A stretch of DNA of 64,000 nt from Eutypella sp. D-1 (Eukaryota > Ascomycota > Sordariomycetes > Xylariales > Diatrypaceae): positions 1-64,000 of the forward strand of contig JAJTTP010000024.1 in NCBI GenBank assembly GCA_023313575.1, read 5' to 3'. A program made the position numbers and the translations under genes. The notes below the pieces were generated by a model. That model was not told the origin of the DNA. It was given only the letters and a program-made list of their open reading frames with translations, and did not search any database. Shown here piece after piece: positions 12,586 through 23,663 of the stretch (its first letter is position 1; the number at the start of each line of letters is the position of its first letter).

Positions 12586-13553
12586 TCAGACGGGGGTGGC
12601 AGGCCTACCAGCCCTTCGATTCTCCTTCTCCTTCGCCTTGACCATCGCAGCGTGCCGCCTCGCATGCAGCTTCGCGTCCTTCTCGTGGTAGGGGTTGTAT
12701 AGCATGTTGCAGTCCTTGCACTCGGCGAATCCGGAGTCCGACAGGGAGAGGCTGAGGGTGGTCTGGACGGTGGCGGCGGCGGGCTTCGGCTTCGGCTTCG
12801 TGTTCGCGTTCACGCTCTTCTTCCCGCGTTTCCCGGCTTCCGACCGCCGGTCTGATTGTGCCGCCGCTCCTTGGTTTAGGGCATTCGTGCTCGTGTCTTT
12901 CAAGGCGCCAAGATTTGCTGCTGCTTTTGAGGGTGGTTGAGTGGGATCGTCGGTGTCGGATGTCGGGCCATCGGCCTCGTTCGGTTCCTCGGCATCGTCG
13001 AGATCGCGCGGGTCGATTCGCGTCATGAGCCGGCGCCGCCGCTTCCTGGATTTGCTGCCGGCCCTAGACGGTGGTGATGATGGGGGCGTCGAGGGAGGCT
13101 CGGCACCACAAGACGAGGGTTCGGTGGACGAGCACTTGTTATTGGAGGATGGCGAGACAACCTTGAAGTAGCCCAGGATGGTTCCCTTCTTAGGGTTACG
13201 CGATGCCTGGGCTGGAGGTGGTGGTGGCAATGAAGGCTGGCTTGGACAAGGCCCCTTGCCTTGTTGTGGGGAGTCATGCGATAGCTCGGTCTGGTGAGTA
13301 TCGCGGGCCGTCCCATCTGTCCGGCGCCTCTTGAGAGGAGGCTCTGATGGACCATCTGATACTGATCGTTTGCTATAGGTTTTCAAAGGGCGCCTATGTA
13401 ACTTTGTTAGCTTGAAGCATATCACAAAGGGGACAGCTGAATATGACAAAGATTGAGCAAGTACGTGACAGAGAGGCTGCAGACTTACGTTGGCTTTCGC
13501 GGGACCTTGACGCTGTGTTCTGAAGTCGTGGAGGCTGTTTCCAAGGACTCCAT
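12586..13553 (-). CDS. ESCO-type C2H2 zinc-finger protein without acetyltransferase domain
   Basis: Nuclear-type protein of about 290 residues. Exon 1 is 13489-13553 and exon 2 is 12586-13393; the 95-bp intron has GTAAGT, a CTAAC branch and TAG. Splicing joins VPRKPT to RPLKTYSKRS, an N-terminus like that of Eco1/ESCO cohesin acetyltransferases. Further marks are basic patches (LKRRR, RKRRRR) and the motif GTILGYFKVV, which resembles the PCNA-binding region of Eco1. Near the C-terminus is the ESCO zinc finger C-x2-C-x14-H-x3-H within QTTLSLSLSDSGFAECKDC. In Eco1 this finger precedes an acetyltransferase domain, but here the protein stops about 25 residues after it. It may therefore be a zinc-finger-only relative acting at replication forks or on chromatin; that role is inferred. 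An upstream in-frame ATG at 13727 would add 58 residues. Confidence 0.75.
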
Positions 13554-14246
13554 GGTGATGATGATACTCTGACAATGTTTTGTCGCGACCAAATTGGCCG
13601 GAACTTGTCCAAAGCAGGACTCCAATGTGTCAAATATTCTACAGTCTGTGGTTTGTGTCCGGTCTGAGAGATGATCCAAAGATGGGGGAAGGGGGAGGGG
13701 GGTGGTGGGCGATAAGGGCGTATCCATAGATGTTTTAAGACGGATGTACGTCAGCGTATTACAGTATCACGAGACTTGGTATAGTTGGGCAAAAAAAAAA
13801 AGTAGATCTACATGGATGAATAGAGGAAAAAAACCCCCCCTTGGTTAGTAGGTTGGCTGAGTCGGCTTGGAGTTGTAGGGGTTTGTCGATTATGTACTTA
13901 AGAAGATGAAAAAGACAGCTTTGGGAAGTGAATTGACGCGTTAAGAGGCGACATGACACAATGCGAGACGCGTCTTAGTCCCGAGGTCTTAGTGGACAGG
14001 GATACGCGAAAGTGGGACGAGGGGGTAGTTAAGTGGGGTTGGCAGGTGCTAAGGTATGCTGCCAGCTGCATTAGCCTGTTGGACTTCGGTCTCATGCACA
14101 ATGACATACATAATGACATAGGAATGTACCATGGTACCTTAGGCGCCTAAAGATTCAAGTGATTCTTCGATGGCTGGCTATTGCGAGAGATATCGACGTA
14201 AAACGCCTGGAGTAAGCTGGTTCTGAGCGGGTAAAAAACATATTGT
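13554..14246. other. Upstream region of the ESCO-type gene
   Basis: Lies between two minus-strand genes. It has C- and A-homopolymer runs (about 13791-13802 and 13828-13840), a pyrimidine/purine-skewed stretch at 13680-13710 and the palindrome TTAGGCGCCTAA near 14139. No gene is seen. Confidence 0.4.
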
Positions 14247-15272
14247 TTAGCTACTGGAACCTTTCATTCGCCTTCGGAGATTATTGATCGCGTCGTCGAG
14301 ATGTTCCACGTCAGCTAATCGAGATGGCGCTGAGGGAGCCGGAATCGCAGCAGCAGCAGCATCATCACCACCCTTGTCACCCTTTTTCTTCGTCTTCTCG
14401 TCATCTCCCGCGTCTGTGCCGACGACCCAGGTCTGCATGACCTCCTTGACCTCTTTCTTCTTCTTCTCTTTCTTCTCGCCCTCCGCCATGCGCCAGCTGT
14501 ACGCGGAGTAGACGGCGACCTCGGCGATGGCGACCACGATGCTGCCGCCGAGGCTCAGGAAAAGTCGGGCCGGCGTGCTCCACCACCTTGCCGCCAGCCA
14601 CAGGGCCACCCCGCACCCGATGATGCTGACCAGGAAGTTGAAGATGAGCGTCACCTGCTTCTGCACGTCGCCGTACTCGATGGCGAAGTCGTCGCCGAGA
14701 TCGGATTCCTTCGAAGGCCGGTTGACCTCGGCGAATGCGCTGGCCATCGGGGCCGAGGGGAACCTTTGGGCGAAGGATTCGCGGGTGGGCGCGTTTTTTT
14801 GTGTCATGCGTTCGTAGGACCGCTCTTCTTCGTCTCGACGGAGCCGGGCCATCAGTGCTTTGTATTCTTCGGTCTGTTCGTTATTTTTTTTGCGCAGTTG
14901 TCGGATTAGTCCTAAACTACCCTGCTTCATCCTTCATTGAAGGTAATAGTAGATATCGTGGTGGTGGTGATGACGCACCGGTTCTGGCTTCGGCGGTGGG
15001 GGAGGCACGTAGACTTTCGTACCCCGCAAAAGGCCTTCTAAGCTGGATTTCTTGTCCTCTTGACTTCGTAATCGCTTCCAGATGTCCAGGATCTGCTCGT
15101 GGCTTATCGGCTTTCCGACTTCGGCGCTTTCTAGCAACGGATCGACCTTCTTTATTTCGGGTTCGACATCGTCCGATCTTGGGTTGACTGGTGATGATGA
15201 TGATGATGATGTGTCTTTGCCTAGTATATCGATAGCCTCCACTAGGGGGGCTGTCATGGTAAGGAGAACCAT
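14247..15272 (-). CDS. VMA12: V-ATPase assembly factor Vma12/Vph2 (TMEM199 family)
   Basis: ER membrane protein that, in yeast, works with Vma21 and Vma22 to assemble the V0 sector of the vacuolar H+-ATPase. Exon 1 is 14979-15272, exon 2 is 14247-14873; the 105-bp intron has donor GTGCGT, a CTAAT branch and acceptor ACAG. Splicing joins PPPPPKPEP to TEEYKALMARLRRDEEE, the conserved core of the family. Two membrane helices follow: one around LIFNFLVSIIGCGVALWLA and one around LFLSLGGSIVVAIAEVAVY. Between them is a short loop, and after them a long K/E-rich cytosolic tail, as in known members. Total about 306 residues. A serine run (GAT repeat at 15186-15212 on the plus strand) lies near the N-terminus. 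Read without splicing, the intron encodes five histidines and then a stop, so the gene can be mistaken for two. Confidence 0.82.
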
Positions 15273-16181
15273 TCTTTACGACTTGGTCTCTTCGTGGGGG
15301 AGAGTAGTTTGAAATTTAAGAACGGGAGTGTTGAGTTGATATGGTAATGTAAAAAGTAAGGGGTAGGGACTTGAAGAAGTTTTAAGTGTTACAGGCTACG
15401 GGCGTGATGACACTAAGCAATAGTTGACAAGTAACTACCCCTAGGTAACCTACCTCGGGCAGGAGCGAGGTTGCTAGACAGATACCCAAGTACTCGGGTA
15501 GCTATCTGTATTAGACGTGATTTAGTCTAGCGCATATATTATATGGGTACCTCTATCTCTCTGCAGATATGACCAATCATATTCGATCTCTCCCACGAGG
15601 GAGCAAGTTAGCGGGAGATCATTCCTTGGCGCATCGATGCCCCGAGGTTGAGCCACCCGCCTGTCAATTCGACCTTCTCATTGGTCCAAACGGACATCCA
15701 GACCACCGAAAAAGCTTAACTAATGGACGACCTGAGCTCAATTGAATTTTGGGGTGATTTTTTTTCAGCCCTGGGCAACTGAACTTGGGGTACCTCGAAT
15801 TTCTCGGTCATCATCATCACCGGTTGGACCTGCAGCTTTTCTCAAGCTCCCATACGCTACCTTCCAAGGTTGAGATTTTCTTCTCTCGTCAGCTCTCGCA
15901 GCTCGTGACCTGCATATACTAGGGACTTCAGTATATACGATTATTCGGCGAACTTCCCAAGTACAACTCGATTTGACCTCCAGTCGATTTTTCCGAATAC
16001 TCCGTTGAACTACTACTTACTTCCCCGCGGTCAACAACTACTCGGATCGAATTCCAACTAAGGCAAATTAATGCTTTCAATGGTGCCATAATCAGCACGA
16101 TATTTATATAACTGAATTTCGCACCAGTCTAGTCTCTCTCTCTCTCTCTCTCTGGGAGTGAGTCAGAGGTGAAGTTATACG
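15273..16181. promoter_or_regulatory. Shared upstream region of VMA12 and COQ1
   Basis: The two genes diverge from this 909-bp gap, so both promoters lie here. On the COQ1 side there is a TATA-like TATTTATATA (16101-16110) and a pure (TC)n tract just before the start. On the VMA12 side there is a cluster of CCTAGGTA/CTACCTCG-type strings (15436-15470). Confidence 0.45.
16133..16153. repeat. (TC)n tract in the COQ1 leader
   Basis: Twenty-one bases of alternating T and C, 29 bp before the COQ1 ATG. Pyrimidine tracts near transcription starts are common in fungal promoters. Confidence 0.8.
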
Positions 16182-17663
16182 ATGCACCTCCGACCAGGAG
16201 CTCCCATGCTCCTCCGGTCCCGCATAACAACCACTGCCGGTCGGCCCTCCATATTCTCGCCATGTTCAGATTGCCGCAGGGCCGCCTCCCTCGACCTGAG
16301 GATACCGAATGTGCGCGCATATCACAACTCCGGTAGGCGGTCCTCCGCCTGGGCCGCCGCCGTCTCCGTCGCCCAGAACATGGTCGGCAATGCCGTGAGC
16401 CGCGCCACCAAGGGAGACATGCCCATCGATCCCCTACGGATAGTCGCCAAGGAGATGAAGTTCCTCACAGGGAACATCAGAAATTTGCTAGGATCCGGCC
16501 ACCCGTCGCTGGACCGGGCCGCCAAATACTACACCCACGCCGAGGGGAAGCACGTGCGGCCACTGATAGTGCTTCTGATGTCGCGTGCCACATCGCTGTG
16601 CCCAAAAGCGCCGGGATCCCCCTCCGGCCCGGAGTGCTCGACCGAGACGACCATCAACTCCTCGATATCGCCCCTCGGCATCTTATCCGACGCGAACCCG
16701 GCGCAGTCGTCGTCGCAACCCTCAGCCAGCTTCTCCTCGCAGCCGGAGTCGACGGAGAGCGACATCCTGCCGTCGCAGCGGCGGCTCGCCGAGATCACGG
16801 AGCTGATCCACACGGCGTCACTCCTGCACGACGACGTGCTCGACCACTCGATCTCGCGGCGGGGATCGCCCTCGGCAAACCACGAGTTCGGGAACAAGAT
16901 GGCGGTGCTAGCGGGCGATTTCCTTCTGGGGCGGGCATCAGTGGCGCTGGCGCGCCTGCGCAACGCCGAGGTGGTCGAGCTGCTGGCGACGGTGATCGCG
17001 AACCTGGTGGAGGGGGAGTTCATGCAGCTGAAGAACACGGCGCGCGACGAGCGCAGCCCGCGATGGAGCGAGGACATCTTCGCCTACTACCTGCAGAAGA
17101 CGTACCTCAAGACCGCGAGCCTGATCTCTAAGTCCTGCCGCGCCGCCGCCCTGCTCGGCCGCGCCGACGCCCACACCGTCGACTCCGCCTACGCCTACGG
17201 CCGCAATATCGGCCTCGCCTTCCAGCTCGTCGACGATCTCCTCGATTACACCAAGACTGGCGCGGACCTCGGCAAGCCTGCCGGCGCGGACCTCGAGCTC
17301 GGCCTCGCTACCGCCCCGCTTCTCTTCGCCTGGAAGACGAACCCTGAGCTCGGCCCGCTCGTCGGTCGGAAGTTCGAGCAGGAGGGCGATGCGCAGAGGG
17401 TAAGGGAGACCCACCCACACACCCATCCCAGCTGCTAACCAGAATCCCGCCCCCTTTTCTTTTTCACTCTTTCTCTTATACTAACGCATGCCGCTGCACA
17501 GGCACGGGAACTAGTCCTCCAGAGCGACGGGATCGAGCAGACGCGCGCATTAGCGGAGGACTACTCACAGCGAGCCATCGCGGCACTGGACCAATTCCCC
17601 GACAGCGAGGCCAAGGACGGCCTGATCGACATGGCCGTGAAGACCCTGAAGCGACAAAAGTAA
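16182..17663 (+). CDS. COQ1: Mitochondrial polyprenyl diphosphate synthase (ubiquinone side chain)
   Basis: Trans-prenyltransferase that adds isopentenyl units to make the long polyprenyl diphosphate tail of ubiquinone in mitochondria. Exons are 16182-17399 and 17502-17663 (intron 102 bp with CTAAC branch sites), about 459 residues. The N-terminus is rich in R, S and A and ends near RAYHNSG, as expected for a mitochondrial presequence. The first aspartate-rich motif DDVLD is at residues 217-221, with basic residues following (SRRGSP); GNKMAVLAGDFLL and GEFMQLKN follow; the second motif FQLVDDLLD is at 347-355. The final exon gives the usual tail with SDGIEQTRALA and SEAKDGL. A serine-rich insert of about 60 residues (16606-16780) precedes the first motif, as in other filamentous fungi. 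Product chain length cannot be read from the sequence. Confidence 0.9.
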
Positions 17664-20086
17664 AGAAAATGGAAAAGGAAAAAATCAAAAAAGATAAACA
17701 ATAGACAAAGAGATACCAACACGAATCGAAGCATTTAAGAAGAACGAAAGACCGTTTTAGATGCATTAAAAAAAGATTATACTGTAGCATCATTATCCAC
17801 ACTCATCCATTCCATATCACGATTCCTAGCCCAGAGGGAAAGAGGGCCTGGTGAGGGTGTGGGGGTGTGGGGGGATTACTGAACGGGTGGGGGCGAGAAA
17901 AAGGGGACGGACCTTCCTAGTCACTGGATTAGGACGGGTGTGATCTTGGATAGGCATTATATTCCCCACTTACATCTATCTATGCATGCATACACGGGTG
18001 CATTTGAAAGAGGGCGCATCGGGCTGGGCTGTTCATATAATGGTGTTTTGCAAATGCGGGAGAAAGGAGGGGAAAACACAGACGGAAGCCAGTACGGGAT
18101 CTTAAACATAGCAAGCAGCCTTGAAGGGCCCCCTAGCTATTAGAAGCATAAGCTATAACGTACCGCCATCTAGTCTAGTCCTTTTTTTATCACGCATAGA
18201 ACGACACCAAAGAGTGGTCAGGGTCTCCTACCTGAATGAACGAGATCGTTTTCGTTGTTGTACGAATAAGGGGGTTTACAAATAAAACTGATGAATGAAC
18301 AACTTGGCGCCTTTTTCGGTGTGTATATATATATAAATGTCGAGGCGATTTTCATATATAACAAACTTGGTGTCGAAAAAGTTCTATATGGGAATGTTCT
18401 ACATAGGGATAGGGGCTGATGAACGTATTCTCTCCTATACCTAATACGCGACTCCTTTGATCCGTTTGGAGACTGGACAGCCCTGGTAATGTGCAGCCTT
18501 CCCGTATGGCAAGCCCTGTGCTAAGTAGACGGCCGAGTGGAAATGGTTGACACCTACCCATCAACGCTACGGTGCTACCTCACGAGCGATATACGGACCC
18601 CTCCCCGCCTCCCCATTACTGCCAGTCGCGCAAGATATCTATCTAGTATCCCACTACCCCACACCTTCTCAGCCACGAACCCTAATACCAGTCAGTCCGT
18701 GCGAGGAACTCCCTCCAACAAGTCTTCGTCCCCTAACCTCCGTCCTCGATACAGCGGTCCGCCTCCTCGCCTACACTTCGCGAGAGAGAGAGAGACGCAG
18801 CAGACGCGCGCCGAGACATCCCAGCCCGTCGTATTAAGTAAACCGAGAGCCGCTCCTTCATCTACGGCCTCGTGGGCTGACTACCTAGAGTAGAAATAAC
18901 TTAGATGACGAGGTCCCGCTATTTGACGCCGAGGGTCCGATATCGTATCGCGATGTACATGCCAGTCGCGGCGTGCCTGGTATTATCGACGAGACGTCCT
19001 TTTAGAAGATGCTTATGCCGCGGTGAGGGAGGGGGCTTGAGGGTTAAATAGATGGGTAGGCGTAGGCGAGTTGGCGGTCTGCGGGCAGCCTGGGCCAGAG
19101 AATGGGGGGGTTCCTTGCCTAGCACAATCTTCTGGAAGCGCAGTGAGAGATGCCACGGGCGGCACAGGGCTGTATTCCAGATGATTATTCTGGGGACTTG
19201 GGAAGCACGGGTAGGTAGGCAGACAGGCTAGCTAGATCGTCCTTCCCCGCTTTCCTTAAAACCCAACGGAGGGGGGGGGGGGGGCGGGGGGGCGATTGAA
19301 AACACTTATTATGCCTTGCATGTCCTACTCTCCATCAACGATTATCGTGAACATGGTCCAGGGTTGTTGTGCCAGAGGGTGAATGCCGGGGAACGCGATG
19401 CTACCGTGGACGGCGTGCCGAGCCGATTGCTCGAGGCGAATGCAGTTCCCCGAGACTGCTTTCTAGCCGCTCGTCCCTTTACACGCTTGTATATATTCGC
19501 TACTGACGCACTGCGTGAAGTACGTCATCTTCGACCTGCCTGAGTCTATTCGAAATGGCAGCGCCAGCTGGAGGAAATTCGATGGATCGCTGTGAAATCA
19601 GAGAGAGTATGTGGGCGGTCCCAAAGGCGGTTCTTCGTTGCACCGCGTCAACTCGGCCTGGACGCTCACGAGCTTTGTGGGGGGGGGCGGGGGGTAAGGC
19701 CGCTGTTCTCGCTCCGCGGGGTGCCGTCGGCGTCCGTCCCAAATAAGCGCCGGGAATCCAGGTAACGGGGAAATCGGGATGCCAGAGCGAATTACCATAG
19801 CCAGCATAGCAGCCGATCAGCCTCGGCGACAGCGGGACCCGGGCACTAGCGAGCCTCGTCATAGTAATTAATTATCCCGTAGCCGGCCACCTCCGAGAGA
19901 AGTTCTACCTTCACGTCCGCTCTTGGAGTATAATCGCTACGCGCTCGTCCCAAACAGAGGGCATCCGCGTCCTCGCCAAGGCCGTGGCCGTCGAATGCCA
20001 CGATCCAGATCATAGAAAGTCGGCTTCTCTGCTGTTGGTTATTAGTGGTCACTGGTATGGACCCACATACCAATAGGAAGTACCTA
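17664..20086. other. Non-coding stretch between COQ1 and the retrotransposon block
   Basis: No convincing gene on either strand. It holds G-homopolymer runs (19271-19292 and 19679-19694, each broken by one C), a (TA) run near 18325 and purine/pyrimidine-biased patches. It stays balanced in base composition right up to the terminal repeat at 20087, so RIP has not visibly spread into it. Confidence 0.45.
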
Positions 20087-20239
20087 TGTACCTATCTCCC
20101 GTTTATATAAAGATACGGGCTTCGCCCGTATCCCTTTTAAATAAATAAATAAACCTTAAACTAAAATATTATATTAATCTTACCATTTTTTATTATTATT
20201 ATTTATTATTTCTTTTTTTTACGTACGTACTTATTAACA
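20087..20239 (+). repeat. Left terminal repeat (153 bp) of the copia-like element
   Basis: Starts TGTACCTATCTCC and ends ..TTAACA. It differs from its partner at 33143 almost only by C/T and G/A changes. It carries a perfect hairpin (20112-20132; arms GATACGGGC, loop TTC) just after a TATATAA string, and an ACGTACGTAC palindrome near the end. Confidence 0.75.
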
Positions 20240-20736
20240 TTAATTAATGTTATTAAATAAATATAATAATATAAATTAATAAGGTTAAAAAAAATTATTA
20301 TCGTAATAACTTAAAAATCCTTTTACATTAATATTATTAATAAATTTTTATTATTATTTTCCCCCGTTTATTTTTATAACGGATAATAACCTTTTTTCAC
20401 TTATATCACTATATAACAACTTTATTTTAATTTTTTTTTATTATTATAAATATTATTATTGTTATTACTTTTAAAACCATTTATTATATCGGATAATTAA
20501 AAATAAGCCGGCCTTTTAAAAGCTGTTAAAAAATAACCTTTTAACGGAACCTTTTAATAAATATTAACGTAAAGAGTTATAAAAAAAAACTATAAATATG
20601 TTATTATAATTCCTTAACCATTTATAAAAATAAATTATAATATTTATCCCATTTTTTAACCCCGAAATTATAAAATAAACAAAATTCGACCTAACGTAAG
20701 CTATTAACTTTTAAAAAGTAATATAAATATTATTTA

Positions 20737-21110
20737 TATTATGACCTGGTCAGGTTATAAAAGGCTAAATGGGGCCAATAACAAATTACGATCTTATTTA
20801 AAAAAATAAGGCTTTTAAGAAAACCTAGCCACAGTAGGTTAGCCACGTTCGAGTTACGTGATAAAAAGGATAGCTAAGATAATTAAGATAACCAGCTATT
20901 TTAACGATTTAATAATAACCATATATTTTAATATTAAGAATAAAAAACATAAATAATATATAATTACGTTTATTACCTTTTTTTTTAAATAGTTTTTAAA
21001 TTTATTAGTTTATAATATAACTTAATTACTTATTGCTTAAAACCTTTAGCACTTTTGCTAATATAAACCCCTTGATTAAATTAATAGTTAGGAATAAACC
21101 GGCCGTTATA
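20737..21110 (+). repeat. Solo Gypsy LTR with 5-bp target duplication ATTTA
   Basis: Starts TATTATGACCTGGTCAGG (first TG mutated to TA) and ends GCCGTTATA. It is flanked on both sides by ATTTA (20732-20736 and 21111-21115). It matches the 437-bp LTR of the family but lacks about 60 bp around the poly-T/TTATTATTACTAAACG section. Neither flank continues into Gypsy internal sequence, so it is a solo LTR left by LTR-LTR recombination, sitting inside the copia-like element. Confidence 0.8.
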
Positions 21111-23226
21111 ATTTATTATTAACGATTTTAAAAAAACTAATAATAAGCTAAGCATTAACCGAATAATTAAAAAAAGATTTAAATAATATTAAAACCATTT
21201 TTAAAAGTTTATAAAAATAAACTTTAACGTTATGTTAAAAACGTTTCGATTTACGTTAAAAACCGTATTAATATAAAAAAACGTATATGTTAAAAAATAT
21301 AACGCCAACTTTATAACAGTATTAATTAATTTTATTACGTAATTTTAATTTTTACTATAAGATTTTAATAAATTTAAATTAATAAAAAGCCGATAATTTA
21401 CTATTTTAACTTAAAAGGTTTTAATTTATAATACGGATTAAACGCTAATTTATTTATAAAGTTATAAAACTTTTACCCGTTTTATAATATATTTTAAATC
21501 TTTTCCGGAAGCATTAAATAGTTTTTAACCTTTAATACGAAATAACCGGTTAAAAACTTTAATAATATAAATTATGCTAAAATTAATAATACCCGTTAAT
21601 TTATTTTTTATAATTATATGTTAATTTTTTCCCCCCGGTTTTAATTAACCCTTTTTTTATTTTCCCGCGCCTTAATAAATAGCTCCGATAAACTTTACCT
21701 TTAAATATTAACCGTAATTAACCGAAAAATTTTAACCCGAATTTTAAATATTACGTAATATATTAACAGTTTTAATTAACTTTTTACCGTTAAAATAACT
21801 ATATTTTTCCCTTATTAATATTTAACCTTTTATTAATATTTATTTAACTTTTATTACTTAATTTCTTTCCCGTTAATATTTAACCATTTTTCGGTAATAT
21901 AAAGTATTTATATTAATACCTTTACTTTCCGGGTTATCCGTTATACTTTAATTATCCTCTTTTTTTTTTAAATATTACCCGGGCTACCCGTTTTAACTTA
22001 CGGGATATAATTAATAACCTTTTAAACAGCTTTATTTAATAATAAAAAAGGATAACCGGATTATTTTTTTTAAAAAATCTAAATTAACCCGTATATTATA
22101 AAACTTAAACAGTTTTTATATTAATTTTCGGCGTTACCCCTTTTTTTCCTTAAATAATTACTTTAAATAAAAAACCGGGGCCCGTAAAAACTTTTAAAAG
22201 TTACAATTTTTTTTTTTAAATAATACTTAAACTTACCCCGGAACTTAATTTATTATTAAAACGGACCTTTATATTTATTAATAATTAATAAAAATAAACA
22301 TATTATATTCTTTTACCCGTAAATGTTTTAAATAAATTATATTTATCGATTATTATAAAATAATTTAAAAAAGCCTGGAATAAAAAAATAATTATACGGA
22401 AAAAGTTTATAATATTTTAAAAAATAAATTCCGTTTTTTCCTTAACGTATATTATATTAACGGTATTTAATAAACCTAATTTTATGCTATATTTTTAATT
22501 ATCTTATTTAAACATATAATATTATATTTCTTTATAATATTTCCCGTTATTTAATATTTACCGATATATATTTTATTATAAAACTTTATTTTAATACCGA
22601 ATAAAATAAAATTTAATATTATTATAATTAAAATTTTATAACTTTTTTTAATATTAAGGCCGAAAACGCCGGTAAAAACTATTTTAAAATGTTTTAAATT
22701 ATACTTAATAAACTTTTTTTATATTAAAAAGTATTAAAACCTAATTTCCGAAAAATATAATAATTAATTACCGTTATATACCGAGCTTATTAAATAATTC
22801 CTTAGCTTTAATATACCTTTTTCGAACCTATTACCCGTTTTAAAAATTTAATAAATAAATTTCGTACCTTAATTAATATTTATAAAGTTATAAAAAAAAC
22901 CAGTTAATATATAATTAACGAAAATAATAATATTTTTTATATCGACCGTAAATATTACCGAAATAATAAAAACGAAAAATATTATTAAAAATAAAAACCC
23001 GATAAATAATAAAAACGTAAATGTTAAATATATAGAAAAAAGGTGTTAATTTATTAAGCATTTAAAAAAAACGTAAAAAAATAAAAGCGTAATAAAAACT
23101 TAAAAAAATATTTTGCCGTAACAGCTATACCGCTTTTTTTACCGAGTATAAAAGATATAAACCCGTTTTAAAACTTAAAAAAAAAATACCGTAAAATATT
23201 TTAACTATTTAAATAATAGCTAATAT

Positions 23227-23663
23227 TGTTATGACCTGGTCAGGTTATAAAAGGCCAAGTGGGGCCAATAACAAATCACGATCCTATCCGAAAGAACGAG
23301 GTTTTTAAAAAAACCCAGCCACAGTGGGTCAGCCACGTCCGAATCACGTGACAAAAAGGATAGCTAAGATAGCCAGCTATCCTAATGATTTAGGATAGCT
23401 AGGATAACCAGCTATCCTAACGATTTAATAATAACCATATATTCCAGTGTTAAGAATAAAAGATATAAATAATATATAGCCACGTTTATTACTTTTTTTT
23501 TAAATAATTTTTAAGCTTACCAGCTTATAATATAACTTGGTTATTTAAAGCACTTTTTTTTATTATTACTAAACGTAATTACTTATTATTTAAAAATTTT
23601 AATACTTTTATTAATATAAACCTTTCGATTAAATTAATAATTAGGAATAAATTAGCTGTTATA
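23227..23663 (+). repeat. 5' LTR of the complete Gypsy element
   Basis: 437 bp, TGTTATGACCTGG ... GCTGTTATA. It is the best preserved copy in the window. It keeps CACGTGAC and two nested inverted repeats built from GGATAGCT and AGCTATCC (about 23358-23420), which could be promoter or silencing elements of the family. Confidence 0.92.

Noticed and set aside
14934..14978. Histidine-rich C-terminus and stop that would split VMA12 into two genes
   Set aside because: The stretch has a GT donor, branch site and AG acceptor, and removing it restores the conserved PKPEP-TEEYKALMARLR junction.
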